A stretch of 64,000 nucleotides of DNA from contig NZ_HE578930.1 of NCBI RefSeq assembly GCF_000313565.1, positions 1-64,000 on the forward strand. Direction: 5' to 3'. Origin of the DNA: Dielma fastidiosa (GTDB lineage: Bacteria; Bacillota_I; Bacilli_A; Erysipelotrichales; Erysipelotrichaceae). This document shows, in pieces, positions 26,258 to 35,123 of the stretch (positions are counted from its first letter, which is position 1; each line of letters opens with the position of its first letter). The translations under genes and the position numbers were made by a program. Below the pieces are notes generated by a model. That model was not told the DNA's origin. It saw only the letters and a list, made by a program, of their open reading frames with translations, and searched no databases.

Positions 26258-27523
26258 TTAACGATTTGCAATTTCAACAAGCAATGGATAATAAACATAA
26301 CGTTTATCAACAACCGCAAATGCCCGGTTAGCAATCCATTTAGCCTTATCTAAATTAATATCAACATATGCATGCGCATAACGATAATAAATATAATCCT
26401 TGATTTCATTTTCTCTCAGCAGATATTCAAACGTTGAATCGCCCTTGCTGTAAAAACCATGAGCAATCTGAATATCAGCCAGATCGATTTGGAAGCGGAA
26501 TTCCAATTCAGCGCATAAATCCGTAAACTGCGTGCATACCTCACTCATGAAATCTTCATAAATATCTACATCTTTATCCGCCCATTCAGGCAATACCTTT
26601 AATGCCATATCCATGTAGAAATTATAGTATTGAACCATATCTACACCAGTCCATGCCTTTAATTTATCAGTTGTTGATAATTTGAAACGTTCACCGTACT
26701 CCAACAGCTTGCCGGCAAAATAGAAGGCATCATGATAGAGCTGTGAATCTTCCTCAAAGCTAGTTGTCTTGCGATTCATAATCTCTTCAAGCGTTTTCTT
26801 CATCGCCTTGAAATCACTGGTCTTTACATCGACACGGCGTACTAGATCACCATACAGCACCTCAAGCACTGAACGGTCAAAATCTACCAGCTTGCATTCA
26901 TCAATGATTGCTTCAATCGCTTTGGTAATCGTTTCATTTTCAATCAATAAGCGATGATATTCATCAAAAGTATAGAAAATATTCATCGCATTCATCTTCT
27001 GAATGCCTTCTTCTACGGTAAACGGTAAAACAACCGCTTCTGCTTCAGCTTTCTTAGCAGGGCGTTTTACAGCTTTTTTCGTTTTATCTTCTTTGACTTC
27101 CTCAGTAGCCTTCTTCACAGCTTTACGAGCTGGCTTAGCCTTTTCCTCAGTTGTCTCAGTCTTAGCTTTCACCGTTTTTTTCGGTTTTGCTTCAGCCTTA
27201 GGCGTTTCCGTCTTGGCTTTGCGGACTGCCTTCTTCACTTCCACAGCAGCTGCCACTTCTTTTTCTTCCGGCTCAGCCTTATTTTCAAGCTTCTTAGGCG
27301 CTGCCTTGGCGGCGATCTTTTTAGGTTCTTCCTTAGCCGTTATTTTTTTAGGAGTTTCTTTTGCGGAAATTCTCTTCGGCGCTGCTTTTGCGGCAATTTT
27401 CTTAGGTTCTTCAGCGGCTGTAATCTTTTTAGGTTCAACAGCTGGTTCTTCCCCTACAACCTCTTTGACTGCTTCTGCTTTCTTTTCGATTTTCTTTTTC
27501 AAAACATCGTTCTTCTTAGCCAT
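26258..27523 (-). CDS. Protein with histone-H1-like basic repeats and a C-terminal helical domain
   Basis: A 421-residue protein. Residues ~1-165 are low-complexity Lys/Ala/Pro/Glu with repeated units such as EEPKKIAAKAAPK and AKETPKKITAKEEPKK, like histone-H1 tails. Residues ~170-421 are a non-repetitive, mostly helical, acidic domain (FYTFDEYHRLLIENETITKAI; YYRYAHAYVDINLDKAKWIANRAF) that I do not recognise. ATG 27523 is chosen with AAAGGAG 11 bases upstream. It is monocistronic, between fba and rsmG. DNA or RNA binding by the tail is plausible from charge alone. A role in nucleoid organisation is inference from position. Confidence 0.7.
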   Translation of the reverse strand: MAKKNDVLKKKIEKKAEAVKEVVGEEPAVEPKKITAAEEPKKIAAKAAPKRISAKETPKKITAKEEPKKIAAKAAPKKLENKAEPEEKEVAAAVEVKKAVRKAKTETPKAEAKPKKTVKAKTETTEEKAKPARKAVKKATEEVKEDKTKKAVKRPAKKAEAEAVVLPFTVEEGIQKMNAMNIFYTFDEYHRLLIENETITKAIEAIIDECKLVDFDRSVLEVLYGDLVRRVDVKTSDFKAMKKTLEEIMNRKTTSFEEDSQLYHDAFYFAGKLLEYGERFKLSTTDKLKAWTGVDMVQYYNFYMDMALKVLPEWADKDVDIYEDFMSEVCTQFTDLCAELEFRFQIDLADIQIAHGFYSKGDSTFEYLLRENEIKDYIYYRYAHAYVDINLDKAKWIANRAFAVVDKRYVYYPLLVEIANR

Positions 27524-27605
27524 CGTCGTACACACTCCTTTAATGGTATATAACTACTTAAAGTATAGCACAAATCACCTGTTTCTCAACAGGAACAAAG
27601 AAAAA

Positions 27606-27622
27606 GCTGGCATACAGCCAGC
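27606..27622 (-). terminator. Terminator of fba
   Basis: On the minus strand GCTGGC and GCCAGC (27617-27622 and 27606-27611) form a 6-bp GC stem with a 5-base loop followed by TTTTTC. Confidence 0.85.
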
Positions 27623-27635
27623 ATTATTTCTTAAA

Positions 27636-28502
27636 TTAAGCCTGATTGTCAGAACCGAATTCTTTGATTTTATCAATAACCAGTTCCTTGATTGCATTGC
27701 AGCCAGGAGCTAATAATTTACGTGGGTCAAAGCCTTTGCCTTCTAAGTCTTTGCCTGCTTCGATGTATTTACGAGTTGCGTCAGCAAATACTAATTGACA
27801 CTCAGTGTTAACATTAATCTTAGAAACACCTAAAGAGATTGCTTTTTTGATCATGTCAGTAGGAATACCTGAACCGCCGTGCAGAACTAATGGTTTACCG
27901 TTAGTTTTAGCTTGGATTTCAGCAAGTACATCAAAGTTCAAGCCTTTCCAGTTTTCAGGATATTTACCGTGAATGTTACCAATACCTGCAGCCAGCATAT
28001 CTACGCCTAATGCAGCGATCTTAGCGCATTCTTCAGGATCAGCAACTTCACCGCCGCCGATAACGCCGTCTTCTTCACCGCCGATAGCACCAACTTCACA
28101 TTCAACAGAAATGCCCTGTGAATGAGCTAAAGCGATAATTTCTTTTGATTTTTCAACGTTTTCTTCGAATGGATAGTGAGAACCATCAAACATTACTGAA
28201 GAGAAACCAGCTTCGATGCATTTTTTAGCACCTTCATATGAACCGTGATCCAAATGCAATGCAACAGGTACAGTGATACCCATTTCATCGATCATAGCTT
28301 TAACCATGTCAGCTACTGTTTTGTAACCTGTCATGTATTTTCCAGCGCCTTCACTTACACCTAAGATAACTGGTGAATTTGTTTCCTGAGCTGCTAATAA
28401 AATCATTTTTGTCCATTCAAGGTTATTGATATTGAATTGACCAACTGCATAATGACCTGCATGTGCTTTTTCAAGCATTTCTTTTGCTGATACTAATGCC
28501 AT
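27636..28502 (-). CDS. fba: Class II fructose-bisphosphate aldolase
   Basis: A 288-residue zinc aldolase of glycolysis that cleaves fructose 1,6-bisphosphate to DHAP and glyceraldehyde 3-phosphate. Zinc ligands are visible in ALHLDHGS, ECEVGAIGGEEDG, GIGNIHGKY and VLHGGSGIP. The N-terminal GHYAVGQFNINNLEW is typical of the Bacillus FbaA group. AGGAGG precedes ATG 28502. The run of simple frequent codons fits high expression. It is monocistronic with its own terminator. Confidence 0.97.
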   Translation of the reverse strand: MALVSAKEMLEKAHAGHYAVGQFNINNLEWTKMILLAAQETNSPVILGVSEGAGKYMTGYKTVADMVKAMIDEMGITVPVALHLDHGSYEGAKKCIEAGFSSVMFDGSHYPFEENVEKSKEIIALAHSQGISVECEVGAIGGEEDGVIGGGEVADPEECAKIAALGVDMLAAGIGNIHGKYPENWKGLNFDVLAEIQAKTNGKPLVLHGGSGIPTDMIKKAISLGVSKINVNTECQLVFADATRKYIEAGKDLEGKGFDPRKLLAPGCNAIKELVIDKIKEFGSDNQA

Positions 28503-28683
28503 AAATAAATTCCTCCTTTTATTGGTTATACACAAGTATTATACTCAAACTAACATCAAATTGAAAGCCTAAAACTGCAACCTTTGCATAAAATATAGCT
28601 TTTTTGTGTGACAAAGACGTCATTTGCTTTTTCGTCTGTCTTATGTTATTATTTTTTCAATTTATTAGGAGGTGGATGATCGA

Positions 28684-29985
28684 ATGGACATTGATCCCGA
28701 TCTATTCTTACAAATTTTATTACTCATTGCCTTAACTGGCATCAACGCTTTTTTTGCCGCATCAGAAATGGCGGTCGTATCACTCAATAAAACAAAAATA
28801 TCAACGCTGGCCCAAGAAGGCAACCGCAAGGCACAAAAGCTTTTAGAGCTGATTGATGAGCCAAACCGCTTTCTGTCAACGATTCAGGTAGCTATTACGC
28901 TGGCTGGTTTCTTTGCCAGTGCCAGTGCCGCTACCGGCATCTCGGTTTACCTTGCTGACTTCTTCAATCATTTCAATCTGCCTTACAGCGAAACGATTGC
29001 CGTAGTCATTGTAACCGTGATTCTGTCATACTTCACCCTTGTGTTTGGCGAGCTGTTTCCAAAACGTATCGCCCTGCAGAAGAGTGAGCAGGTATCATTG
29101 GCAAGCGTGAATATTATCATATTTGTATCTAAGATTGCAGCTCCCTTTGTCAAGATTCTCTCGGTATCCGTTACCGCGTTATTAAAGCTTTTCCATATGA
29201 ATCAAGATGATATTGAGGACGCAGTATCTGAGGAGGAAATCAAGGCATTGCTGGCTGCCGGTACGCAGAGCGGTGTAATTAATGAGACAGGTAAGGAATT
29301 CATGGAGAGTATCTTTGAATTTGATGACAAGCTGGCTTATGAAATTATGACGCCGCGCCCCGATGTTTATATGGTTGATCTTGATGAAAATCTAAATCAG
29401 AACTTAGATGAACTGCTGGCTATGCGATATTCAAGAATTCCTGTCTATCAAAATGATCAGGATGAGATTGTCGGCATCCTGCATTTAAAAGATCTGATTA
29501 TTGAAGCGAAGCAGCATGGCTTTGATAAGATTGATCTCAAGGCAATTCTTCAAAAGCCTTATTTTGTACCTGAAAGCATTAAAATTGATGTATTATTCAA
29601 AAAAATGCAGAAAGCTAAAATATACATGGCGATTCTGATTGATGAATACGGTGGTTTTGCCGGTATTGTGACCATGGAAGACCTAGTCGAAGAAATTGTC
29701 GGTGATATATCGGATGAGGACGATGAACCAAGTGAAGCGATTATCAAAACAGCTGACGGCAGTTATATTATTGCCGGATCAATCCCGCTTGATGATCTTA
29801 ACGAAGGGTTAAAGCTGTCGCTGCACTCAGAGAATCATGAAACACTTAACGGTTATCTGATTGATCAATTAGGCATCATTCCTGATGATGATGCGAAAGA
29901 TACGATTAAGATCGACAATTTATATTTTGAGATCCTTGAAGTAAAGGATAAATGCATTGAGAAAGTAAAGCTTAAAATTAATTAA
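28684..29985 (+). CDS. CNNM/CBS-domain membrane protein (HlyC/CorC type)
   Basis: A 433-residue protein. The DUF21/CNNM membrane domain (~1-185) has GINAFFAASEMAVVSLNKTKI and FGELFPKRIAL. A CBS pair follows (~205-330: MTPRPDVYMVDLDE, YSRIPVYQNDQDEIVGILHLKDL, IDEYGGFAGIVTMEDLVEEIVGDISDE). A CorC_HlyC domain closes the protein (~345-433). The family is linked to Mg or Co efflux and ion homeostasis, and the hemolysin name is historical. ATG 28684 lies 11 bases after AGGAGG. An in-frame GTG adjoining the SD is too close. A terminator follows. Confidence 0.9.
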   Translation: MDIDPDLFLQILLLIALTGINAFFAASEMAVVSLNKTKISTLAQEGNRKAQKLLELIDEPNRFLSTIQVAITLAGFFASASAATGISVYLADFFNHFNLPYSETIAVVIVTVILSYFTLVFGELFPKRIALQKSEQVSLASVNIIIFVSKIAAPFVKILSVSVTALLKLFHMNQDDIEDAVSEEEIKALLAAGTQSGVINETGKEFMESIFEFDDKLAYEIMTPRPDVYMVDLDENLNQNLDELLAMRYSRIPVYQNDQDEIVGILHLKDLIIEAKQHGFDKIDLKAILQKPYFVPESIKIDVLFKKMQKAKIYMAILIDEYGGFAGIVTMEDLVEEIVGDISDEDDEPSEAIIKTADGSYIIAGSIPLDDLNEGLKLSLHSENHETLNGYLIDQLGIIPDDDAKDTIKIDNLYFEILEVKDKCIEKVKLKIN

Positions 29986-30008
29986 CACCCTCACGGGTGT
30001 TTTTTTCA
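29985..30008 (+). terminator. Terminator of the CNNM/CBS gene
   Basis: ACACCC (29985-29990), a TCAC loop and GGGTGT (29995-30000) are followed by seven Ts. Confidence 0.85.
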
Positions 30009-30015
30009 ATATAAA

Positions 30016-30035
30016 AGCCAGGTATTACCCTGGCT
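30016..30035 (-). terminator. Terminator of the ywiB-argS-rpoE unit
   Basis: AGCCAGG and CCTGGCT arms (30016-30022, 30029-30035) form a stem that on the minus strand is followed by a TTTTAT tail, just beyond the rpoE stop. Confidence 0.75.
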
Positions 30036-30040
30036 GTTGA

Positions 30041-30379
30041 TTAATATTTATCTTCAACGATTTCGTCTTTTTCCTCTTCTTCATCAAGAAGCTCCAGTTC
30101 ATCCTCTTCACCGTCATTTTCATCAATGATCAATGCATCCGTATCAACTACAACCTCATTAAAGGTATGACGGGATCTTAAATCCCATTTGTTTTCACCC
30201 ATATGAACAAAGCGATTATCAAGGCCTAAATCCATATAGAACTGTGCTATATTATCATCTGCCTGTTGGGGAGTCAAACCGTCGATTTGGGCAACTTCTT
30301 CCCACAGCTTTAAAAATAATACGGGTTTCTTTTTCTTCGACATCAAATCAAATGCGATGTCAACCATAGGTTTCTTCAT
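30041..30379 (-). CDS. rpoE: DNA-directed RNA polymerase delta subunit
   Basis: A 112-residue protein. The HARE-HTH-like N-terminal domain (~1-75) contains PVLFLKLWEEVAQIDGLT and NRFVHMGENKWDLRSRHTF. The last ~30 residues are an acidic disordered tail (EDELELLDEEEEKDE). This fits the delta factor of Bacillota RNA polymerase, which speeds RNAP recycling and promoter selectivity. It is shorter than the ~170-residue Bacillus protein because the acidic tail is short. It follows argS in the same unit. Confidence 0.9.
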   Translation of the reverse strand: MKKPMVDIAFDLMSKKKKPVLFLKLWEEVAQIDGLTPQQADDNIAQFYMDLGLDNRFVHMGENKWDLRSRHTFNEVVVDTDALIIDENDGEEDELELLDEEEEKDEIVEDKY

Positions 30380-30395
30380 TCAAACAATTCTCCTT

Positions 30396-32042
30396 CTACA
30401 TTTTTTCTATCGCTTCAACACCAATGAGGTTTAAAGCATTTTTCAGCGTTACTTTGCATGCCTTTAACAGGGCCAGACGTTCCTTGGTCAATTCAGGATT
30501 TTCAGCGTCAATGACCTTGCATGCGCCATAGAAACTGTGGAAATTTTGTGCGCATTTTTGAATATAGTTGCACATTTTATGCGGTGCGCGCTGAACAGCG
30601 ACATCCGCAACGACACCAGGGAATTCATTCAGATATTTCATCAGGCTCACTTCTTTTTCATGCGTCAATAAATCAAATGACTCAGGGACTTCCGCATCGC
30701 CTGCCTGACGCAGAATCGAACAAATTCTCGCGTGAGCATACTGCGCGTAGTAAACCGGATTCTCATTTGACTGCTTGCGGGCCAGACCTAAATCAAAGTC
30801 AAGATGGGTATCTAAAGCTCGCTGCACAAAGTTATAACGCACGGCATCAACACCGACTTCCTCGCATAACTCACGCACAGTAACCGCATTGCCAGTACGC
30901 TTTGACATCTTCACTTCCATGCCGTCCTCAACCAGACGAACCATTTGGATAATATCTACTTCCAAAGCATCAGCATCTTTGCCCAATGCCTGCATCGCTG
31001 CTTTCATACGCGGGATATAACCGTGATGATCAGCTCCCCAAAGATTGACTAGCTTGGTATAACCGCGGTTAAACTTACCGATATGATAGGCAATGTCCGG
31101 CAGCAAATAGGTGTTGGAACCATCTGACTTACGCAGAACACGATCTTTATCATCTCCGTATTCACTTGATTTAAACCAGATTGCACCATCTTTTTCATAA
31201 GTCAGACCTAAATCGATCAGCTTATTCAAAGCCGCCTCTACTTCACCGTTATCATACAGTGACTGTTCACTGCTCCAAACATCAAATTCTACTCTGAATA
31301 AGCCTAAGTCAGCCTTCAGCTTATCCAATTCAAATTTGATTCCTTCCTTACGGAAATATTGATAACGTTCCTCTTCATCAGCATTAAGCCATTTTTCACC
31401 GTCGCGTTCGGCAATCTGCTTCGCGATGTTTTCAACATCCTTGCCATAGTAGCCATCTTCCGGCATCTGCGCATCAATTCCGAAATTCTGCTGATATCTG
31501 GCTATTAAAGAATATGCAAGATTATTAATTTGATTACCTGCATCATTCACATAATATTCACGGCATACATCATAACCGCTGGCTTTCATACACCGAGTTA
31601 ATGAATCACCCCAAGCTGCGCCGCGGGCATGACCTAAATGTAAATCGCCGGTAGGATTGGCAGATACATATTCAACCATGATTTTTTCATGATTGCCGAC
31701 TTCATTTTCACCATAAGCATCACCCTGTGCAAGAATCTTAGTAATGACGCTGGCTAAGGTTGAACTCTTTACTTTAAAATTGATAAAACCCGGCCCTGCG
31801 ATTTCCGCTTGTTCAAGATTACCGGCTGCTTTATCTAAATTGGCAATGATTTTCTCGGCAATCTGACGAGGATTTTGATGCAGCTTACGTGTCAGCTGCA
31901 TAGCGATATTAGTCGCATAATCTCCGTGACTCTTATCCTTAGGTATTTCAATTGTTACCTCATCGGCTGCGATGGTTAGATCAAAACCTTTATTAACGGC
32001 ATCGCAGATACATTCTTTTAATTTATTTTCAATTTCGTTCAT
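30396..32042 (-). CDS. argS: Arginyl-tRNA synthetase
   Basis: A 548-residue class I synthetase. The N-terminal Add-1 domain includes IEIPKDKSHGDYATNIAMQL. The HIGH box is VSANPTGDLHLGHARGA. A KMSKS-like MSKRTGNAVTV is present, and the C-terminal DALR anticodon domain contains YAQYAHARICSILR. The length is normal. The start ATG overlaps the TGA of the DUF1934 gene (ATGA). The adjacency ywiB-argS-rpoE matches that of other Bacillota. Confidence 0.96.
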   Translation of the reverse strand: MNEIENKLKECICDAVNKGFDLTIAADEVTIEIPKDKSHGDYATNIAMQLTRKLHQNPRQIAEKIIANLDKAAGNLEQAEIAGPGFINFKVKSSTLASVITKILAQGDAYGENEVGNHEKIMVEYVSANPTGDLHLGHARGAAWGDSLTRCMKASGYDVCREYYVNDAGNQINNLAYSLIARYQQNFGIDAQMPEDGYYGKDVENIAKQIAERDGEKWLNADEEERYQYFRKEGIKFELDKLKADLGLFRVEFDVWSSEQSLYDNGEVEAALNKLIDLGLTYEKDGAIWFKSSEYGDDKDRVLRKSDGSNTYLLPDIAYHIGKFNRGYTKLVNLWGADHHGYIPRMKAAMQALGKDADALEVDIIQMVRLVEDGMEVKMSKRTGNAVTVRELCEEVGVDAVRYNFVQRALDTHLDFDLGLARKQSNENPVYYAQYAHARICSILRQAGDAEVPESFDLLTHEKEVSLMKYLNEFPGVVADVAVQRAPHKMCNYIQKCAQNFHSFYGACKVIDAENPELTKERLALLKACKVTLKNALNLIGVEAIEKM

Positions 32043-32434
32043 GCATCATCTCTCCTTATTTTCCACAGTATCCGAAAAGAATCACTGACTTCATCACCGC
32101 TCAGTACATCATATTCGACAGCAATTGTCTCATTAGCGCATAGATAGCGGCGGGTAAAAAGCTCAATCTGAAACTCACCAAACTCACTCAATACAGTACC
32201 CACAGTTTTCTCATTGTTTCTAAAATGCAGGGTACTGACTACTTCACCATGCCGGATAATTGTCAGCTGATCTTTATGTATAAACATTTCTACTTTTGTT
32301 GAAGCCGCATCAAGTTCATGATAAAAAACTTCTCGTTTATTTTCATCAGTTCTGATTTCACACATGCCATCGGCCATCAGAAACTCTTCATTTGTGATTT
32401 GATTCTTTTGCTTTACAAGAACCCGTTGTTTCAT
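32039..32434 (-). CDS. DUF1934 beta-barrel protein, YwiB-like
   Basis: A 131-residue protein. Its size, predicted beta strands (EFQIELFTRRYLCA; ETIAVEYDVLSGDEVSDSFRILWKI) and position directly before argS match the DUF1934/YwiB family, which has a calycin-like barrel and no firm function. ATG 32434 is chosen over the GTG 12 bases upstream because GGTGA fits it better. It overlaps argS by 4 bases. Confidence 0.72.
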   Translation of the reverse strand: MKQRVLVKQKNQITNEEFLMADGMCEIRTDENKREVFYHELDAASTKVEMFIHKDQLTIIRHGEVVSTLHFRNNEKTVGTVLSEFGEFQIELFTRRYLCANETIAVEYDVLSGDEVSDSFRILWKIRRDDA

Positions 32435-32778
32435 CAGCTTCACCACTCATCGTTTCGCATTATACCATAAACATGAGATACTGCAAGTAGATAATGAATT
32501 TTTTTCATTTCCCTGAAGTGAAATATTAAATTCCACTTTAATGAGAGCTAAGATAAAATACGTTCTTCAGCGGATTCAAGCGGGCATAAAAATACATGCT
32601 GAGCAGTGAATAAGGATTGCAAAAGGGCGCAGATATGTTTAATAATACGGTATCTTAAATCAACTTTTTAGACTCTTCTTCATCAAATATAACTTTTACT
32701 TTCATTTTTTATATTTCTTGATCCTTATGTCTGTTTAAATTCAAGCTTACTTTCCCATACTAGCCATGAGGTGATAAG
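32435..32778. other. Intergenic region between divergent ywiB and PBP genes
   Basis: About 340 bases of AT-rich DNA separate the divergently transcribed DUF1934 and penicillin-binding genes. It must hold both promoters. I see no long frame, no clear hairpin with a T run, and no tRNA. An imperfect repeat, AAGTG (32515-32519) and CACTT (about 32536-32540), is too weak to call. Confidence 0.45.
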
Positions 32779-34653
32779 ATGCGCAAATTATTGAAATTCT
32801 TTCTCGCTTTTACAATCTTCGGCTTTATCTGCCTGTTCCTTTTTTATACCGCGGCAGCTTTTACACCTCTTGAATTAGATTCAAAGAAGGAACGTTTTAC
32901 CATTTATGATATCAATAACAATATTTTATATGAAACTAATTTTAAAAAGGAACTGACCTGGACGCCGATTGAAGAAATTCCTGAAAATGTGAAACAGGCA
33001 GTTGTCGCTGTTGAAGATAAACGCTTTTATCAGCATCATGGTTTTGACGTTATCCGCATCACAAAGGCGCTGATCAGCAATTTAATGGAAGGCAGAATTG
33101 TGGAGGGTGGATCAACGATCACTCAGCAGATGGCTAAAAATCTCTTTCTAAGCAATGAACAGACTTTTACCCGTAAGCTGGAGGAATTATTTTACGCGGC
33201 CCGATTGGAAATGCAGTATGATAAGGACGCTATTTTAGAGGGTTATCTCAATACCCTGTATTATGGTCATGGCGTCTACGGCATTAAAGAAGCTGCTGAT
33301 TTTTTCTTTGGTTTACCCTTGAATGAACTGGATAATGCGCAGCTTGCGATGCTGATCGGCATTCCTAATGGGCCAAGCCTATATTCACCGCTGATTAATG
33401 AAGAAAATGCCCATTCAAGACAGGCGGTAATCTTACAGGTTATGGCCAATGCCGGTTTAATCAGTGAAGCGGAAATGCAGGCAGCCATCGAAGAACCCTT
33501 GATTTATAATGAAGATCATCAAGAAAATACCAATGCTTCCTATTATATTCAGGCAGTCATTGATGAGGTGAACGCAATGATCAGCCGCGGTGAAATATCA
33601 TTAAAGGAAGGCGGCAATATTTATACATATTATGATCCTGACGTACAGAAAAAACTGGTTGAAAGCTTCAGAAATAATGTAGATCTGAACGATGAGCTGG
33701 AAACCTCGGCCATCATTACACAGCCCTTTACCGGCAATATTTTAGCGATACAAGGCGGTAAGGATTATACGATTACACAGTATAACCGTTCAATTTATGC
33801 CCATCGGCAAGTTGCATCAACAATCAAACCGCTGCTTTATTACACGGCCTTAGAATCTGGCTTTACACCCTCGACAACCTTTATGTCAACACCCACTACA
33901 TTTCAGATAGACGCGCAAAATGAATATGCTCCGACCAATTATAACGAGCTGTATCCAAACCGTGAAATCTCAATGATTAATGCTATTGCCATGTCTGACA
34001 ATATATATGCGGTGAAAACCCATCTCTTCCTTGGCATGGATACATTAGATAATGCGTTAAAAGCCTTTGGCATCGAAAATTCACAGGCGGTTCCTTCTTT
34101 GGCGCTGGGAACGGTAGATATGTCGCTGCTGGAGCTGTCAACCATATACAATACGTTTGCATCCTGCGGGCAATACATCAAACCGGCCATGATATCCGCG
34201 ATTACCAACAGCTACAACAATGTGGTTTATGAACGTGATATGGAAACAAAACGTTTGATGAATCTTGATTCAGTGCTGATGATCAATCAAATGCTGACGG
34301 CAACCTTTGATATTAAGAATAAAACCGTAAACTTTCCAACAATGTACGGCAGTGAACCTAAAGTTCAGGTAGGCGCTAAATCAGGCACCAGTGAAGCTGA
34401 TTCTTTAGTGATTGGTTTTAATCCTGAATATACGATCGCCGTATGGAGCGGTTTTGATGACAGCCGGTCGTTAGATAAAGAATACTATAACATTTCCAAA
34501 CGCATCTTTCAGTCCACCTTTAATTCTTTGTATGAAGGTGAAGAAACAGCCGCCTGGTATCAGCTTACAAATAATCTTATGGAGCGCCGTGTTGACCCCA
34601 TTACTGGCAAAGATTCTCTTTTGGGCAGTATTTATTGGTTTAAAAAGGAATAG
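32779..34653 (+). CDS. Bifunctional class A penicillin-binding protein
   Basis: A 624-residue peptidoglycan synthase. A single N-terminal membrane anchor (~5-28) is followed by a GT51 glycosyltransferase domain (EDKRFYQHHGFD; GGSTITQQMAKNLF; KLEELFYAARLE). The transpeptidase domain has SxxK as STIK in RQVASTIKPLLYY, SxN as SDN in MSDNIYAVK, and KSGT in place of KTG. It polymerises and cross-links lipid II outside the membrane. The length is short for class A, without C-terminal accessory domains, so it resembles PBP1A/2D-type proteins. GAGGTGA precedes the ATG. Confidence 0.93.
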   Translation: MRKLLKFFLAFTIFGFICLFLFYTAAAFTPLELDSKKERFTIYDINNNILYETNFKKELTWTPIEEIPENVKQAVVAVEDKRFYQHHGFDVIRITKALISNLMEGRIVEGGSTITQQMAKNLFLSNEQTFTRKLEELFYAARLEMQYDKDAILEGYLNTLYYGHGVYGIKEAADFFFGLPLNELDNAQLAMLIGIPNGPSLYSPLINEENAHSRQAVILQVMANAGLISEAEMQAAIEEPLIYNEDHQENTNASYYIQAVIDEVNAMISRGEISLKEGGNIYTYYDPDVQKKLVESFRNNVDLNDELETSAIITQPFTGNILAIQGGKDYTITQYNRSIYAHRQVASTIKPLLYYTALESGFTPSTTFMSTPTTFQIDAQNEYAPTNYNELYPNREISMINAIAMSDNIYAVKTHLFLGMDTLDNALKAFGIENSQAVPSLALGTVDMSLLELSTIYNTFASCGQYIKPAMISAITNSYNNVVYERDMETKRLMNLDSVLMINQMLTATFDIKNKTVNFPTMYGSEPKVQVGAKSGTSEADSLVIGFNPEYTIAVWSGFDDSRSLDKEYYNISKRIFQSTFNSLYEGEETAAWYQLTNNLMERRVDPITGKDSLLGSIYWFKKE

Positions 34654-34657
34654 AAAA

Positions 34658-34678
34658 ACAACTGGTAAAACCAGCTGT
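34658..34678 (-). terminator. Terminator of the HD phosphohydrolase unit
   Basis: On the minus strand ACAGCTGG and CCAGTTGT (34671-34678, 34658-34665) pair with one G-U across TTTTA, followed by five Ts. Confidence 0.7.
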
Positions 34679-34733
34679 CTGTTACTTCAATATTATTGAT
34701 ATATATTATTCTTTTCAGCTTCATACCGCTGTC

Positions 34734-35120
34734 TCATAGACTTGCCAGCCATTGCTGGGCATATTCCAATTGCTCATCGCTGCGGCAATACATTGTTAAT
34801 TCAACAGGTTCAAACATACTGACTAAATCTTTTTTCATAGCCTGTTGTCCAAGTGTGAGAAGATAAATTTTATCACTCGCATAAGCCATGGCAGACTGCA
34901 TCGCATTTTGTTTAGCACCCTGACAGTTCATACCATAATGCATCGAATACAATTGATCCATCAGCTTTTGAAACGCGGTAAACATACTGTCTCCAATGCC
35001 GATAACAGCTCTTTCATCGAATAGACAATGGACAAGAAATTCATCCTTGGCTTCCTCTGTTTCAATACGGCATTGCTTCACGGATAAATCATCAAAACAA
35101 ACAAGATCGATAAGATACAT
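34734..35120 (-). CDS. Hypothetical protein co-transcribed with the HD phosphohydrolase
   Basis: A 128-residue soluble protein that I do not recognise. It alternates beta strands and helices (MYLIDLVCFDDLSVKQCRIE; SMFTAFQKLMDQLYSM). GAGG of its ribosome site lies inside the last codons of the upstream HD gene, with 3 bases between stop and start, so translation is probably coupled. It is likely a partner or accessory of that enzyme, by position only. Confidence 0.65.
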   Translation of the reverse strand: MYLIDLVCFDDLSVKQCRIETEEAKDEFLVHCLFDERAVIGIGDSMFTAFQKLMDQLYSMHYGMNCQGAKQNAMQSAMAYASDKIYLLTLGQQAMKKDLVSMFEPVELTMYCRSDEQLEYAQQWLASL

Positions 35121-35123
35121 AGG

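Noticed and set aside
26971-27713. Long plus-strand frame of 236 codons opposite the H1-like gene
   Set aside because: It is the antisense shadow of a repetitive Lys/Ala-rich gene, which keeps other frames open. It has no ribosome site.
32515-32540. Imperfect repeat AAGTG...CACTT in the ywiB-PBP gap
   Set aside because: The inner bases do not pair, so it is below what AT-rich sequence gives by chance.
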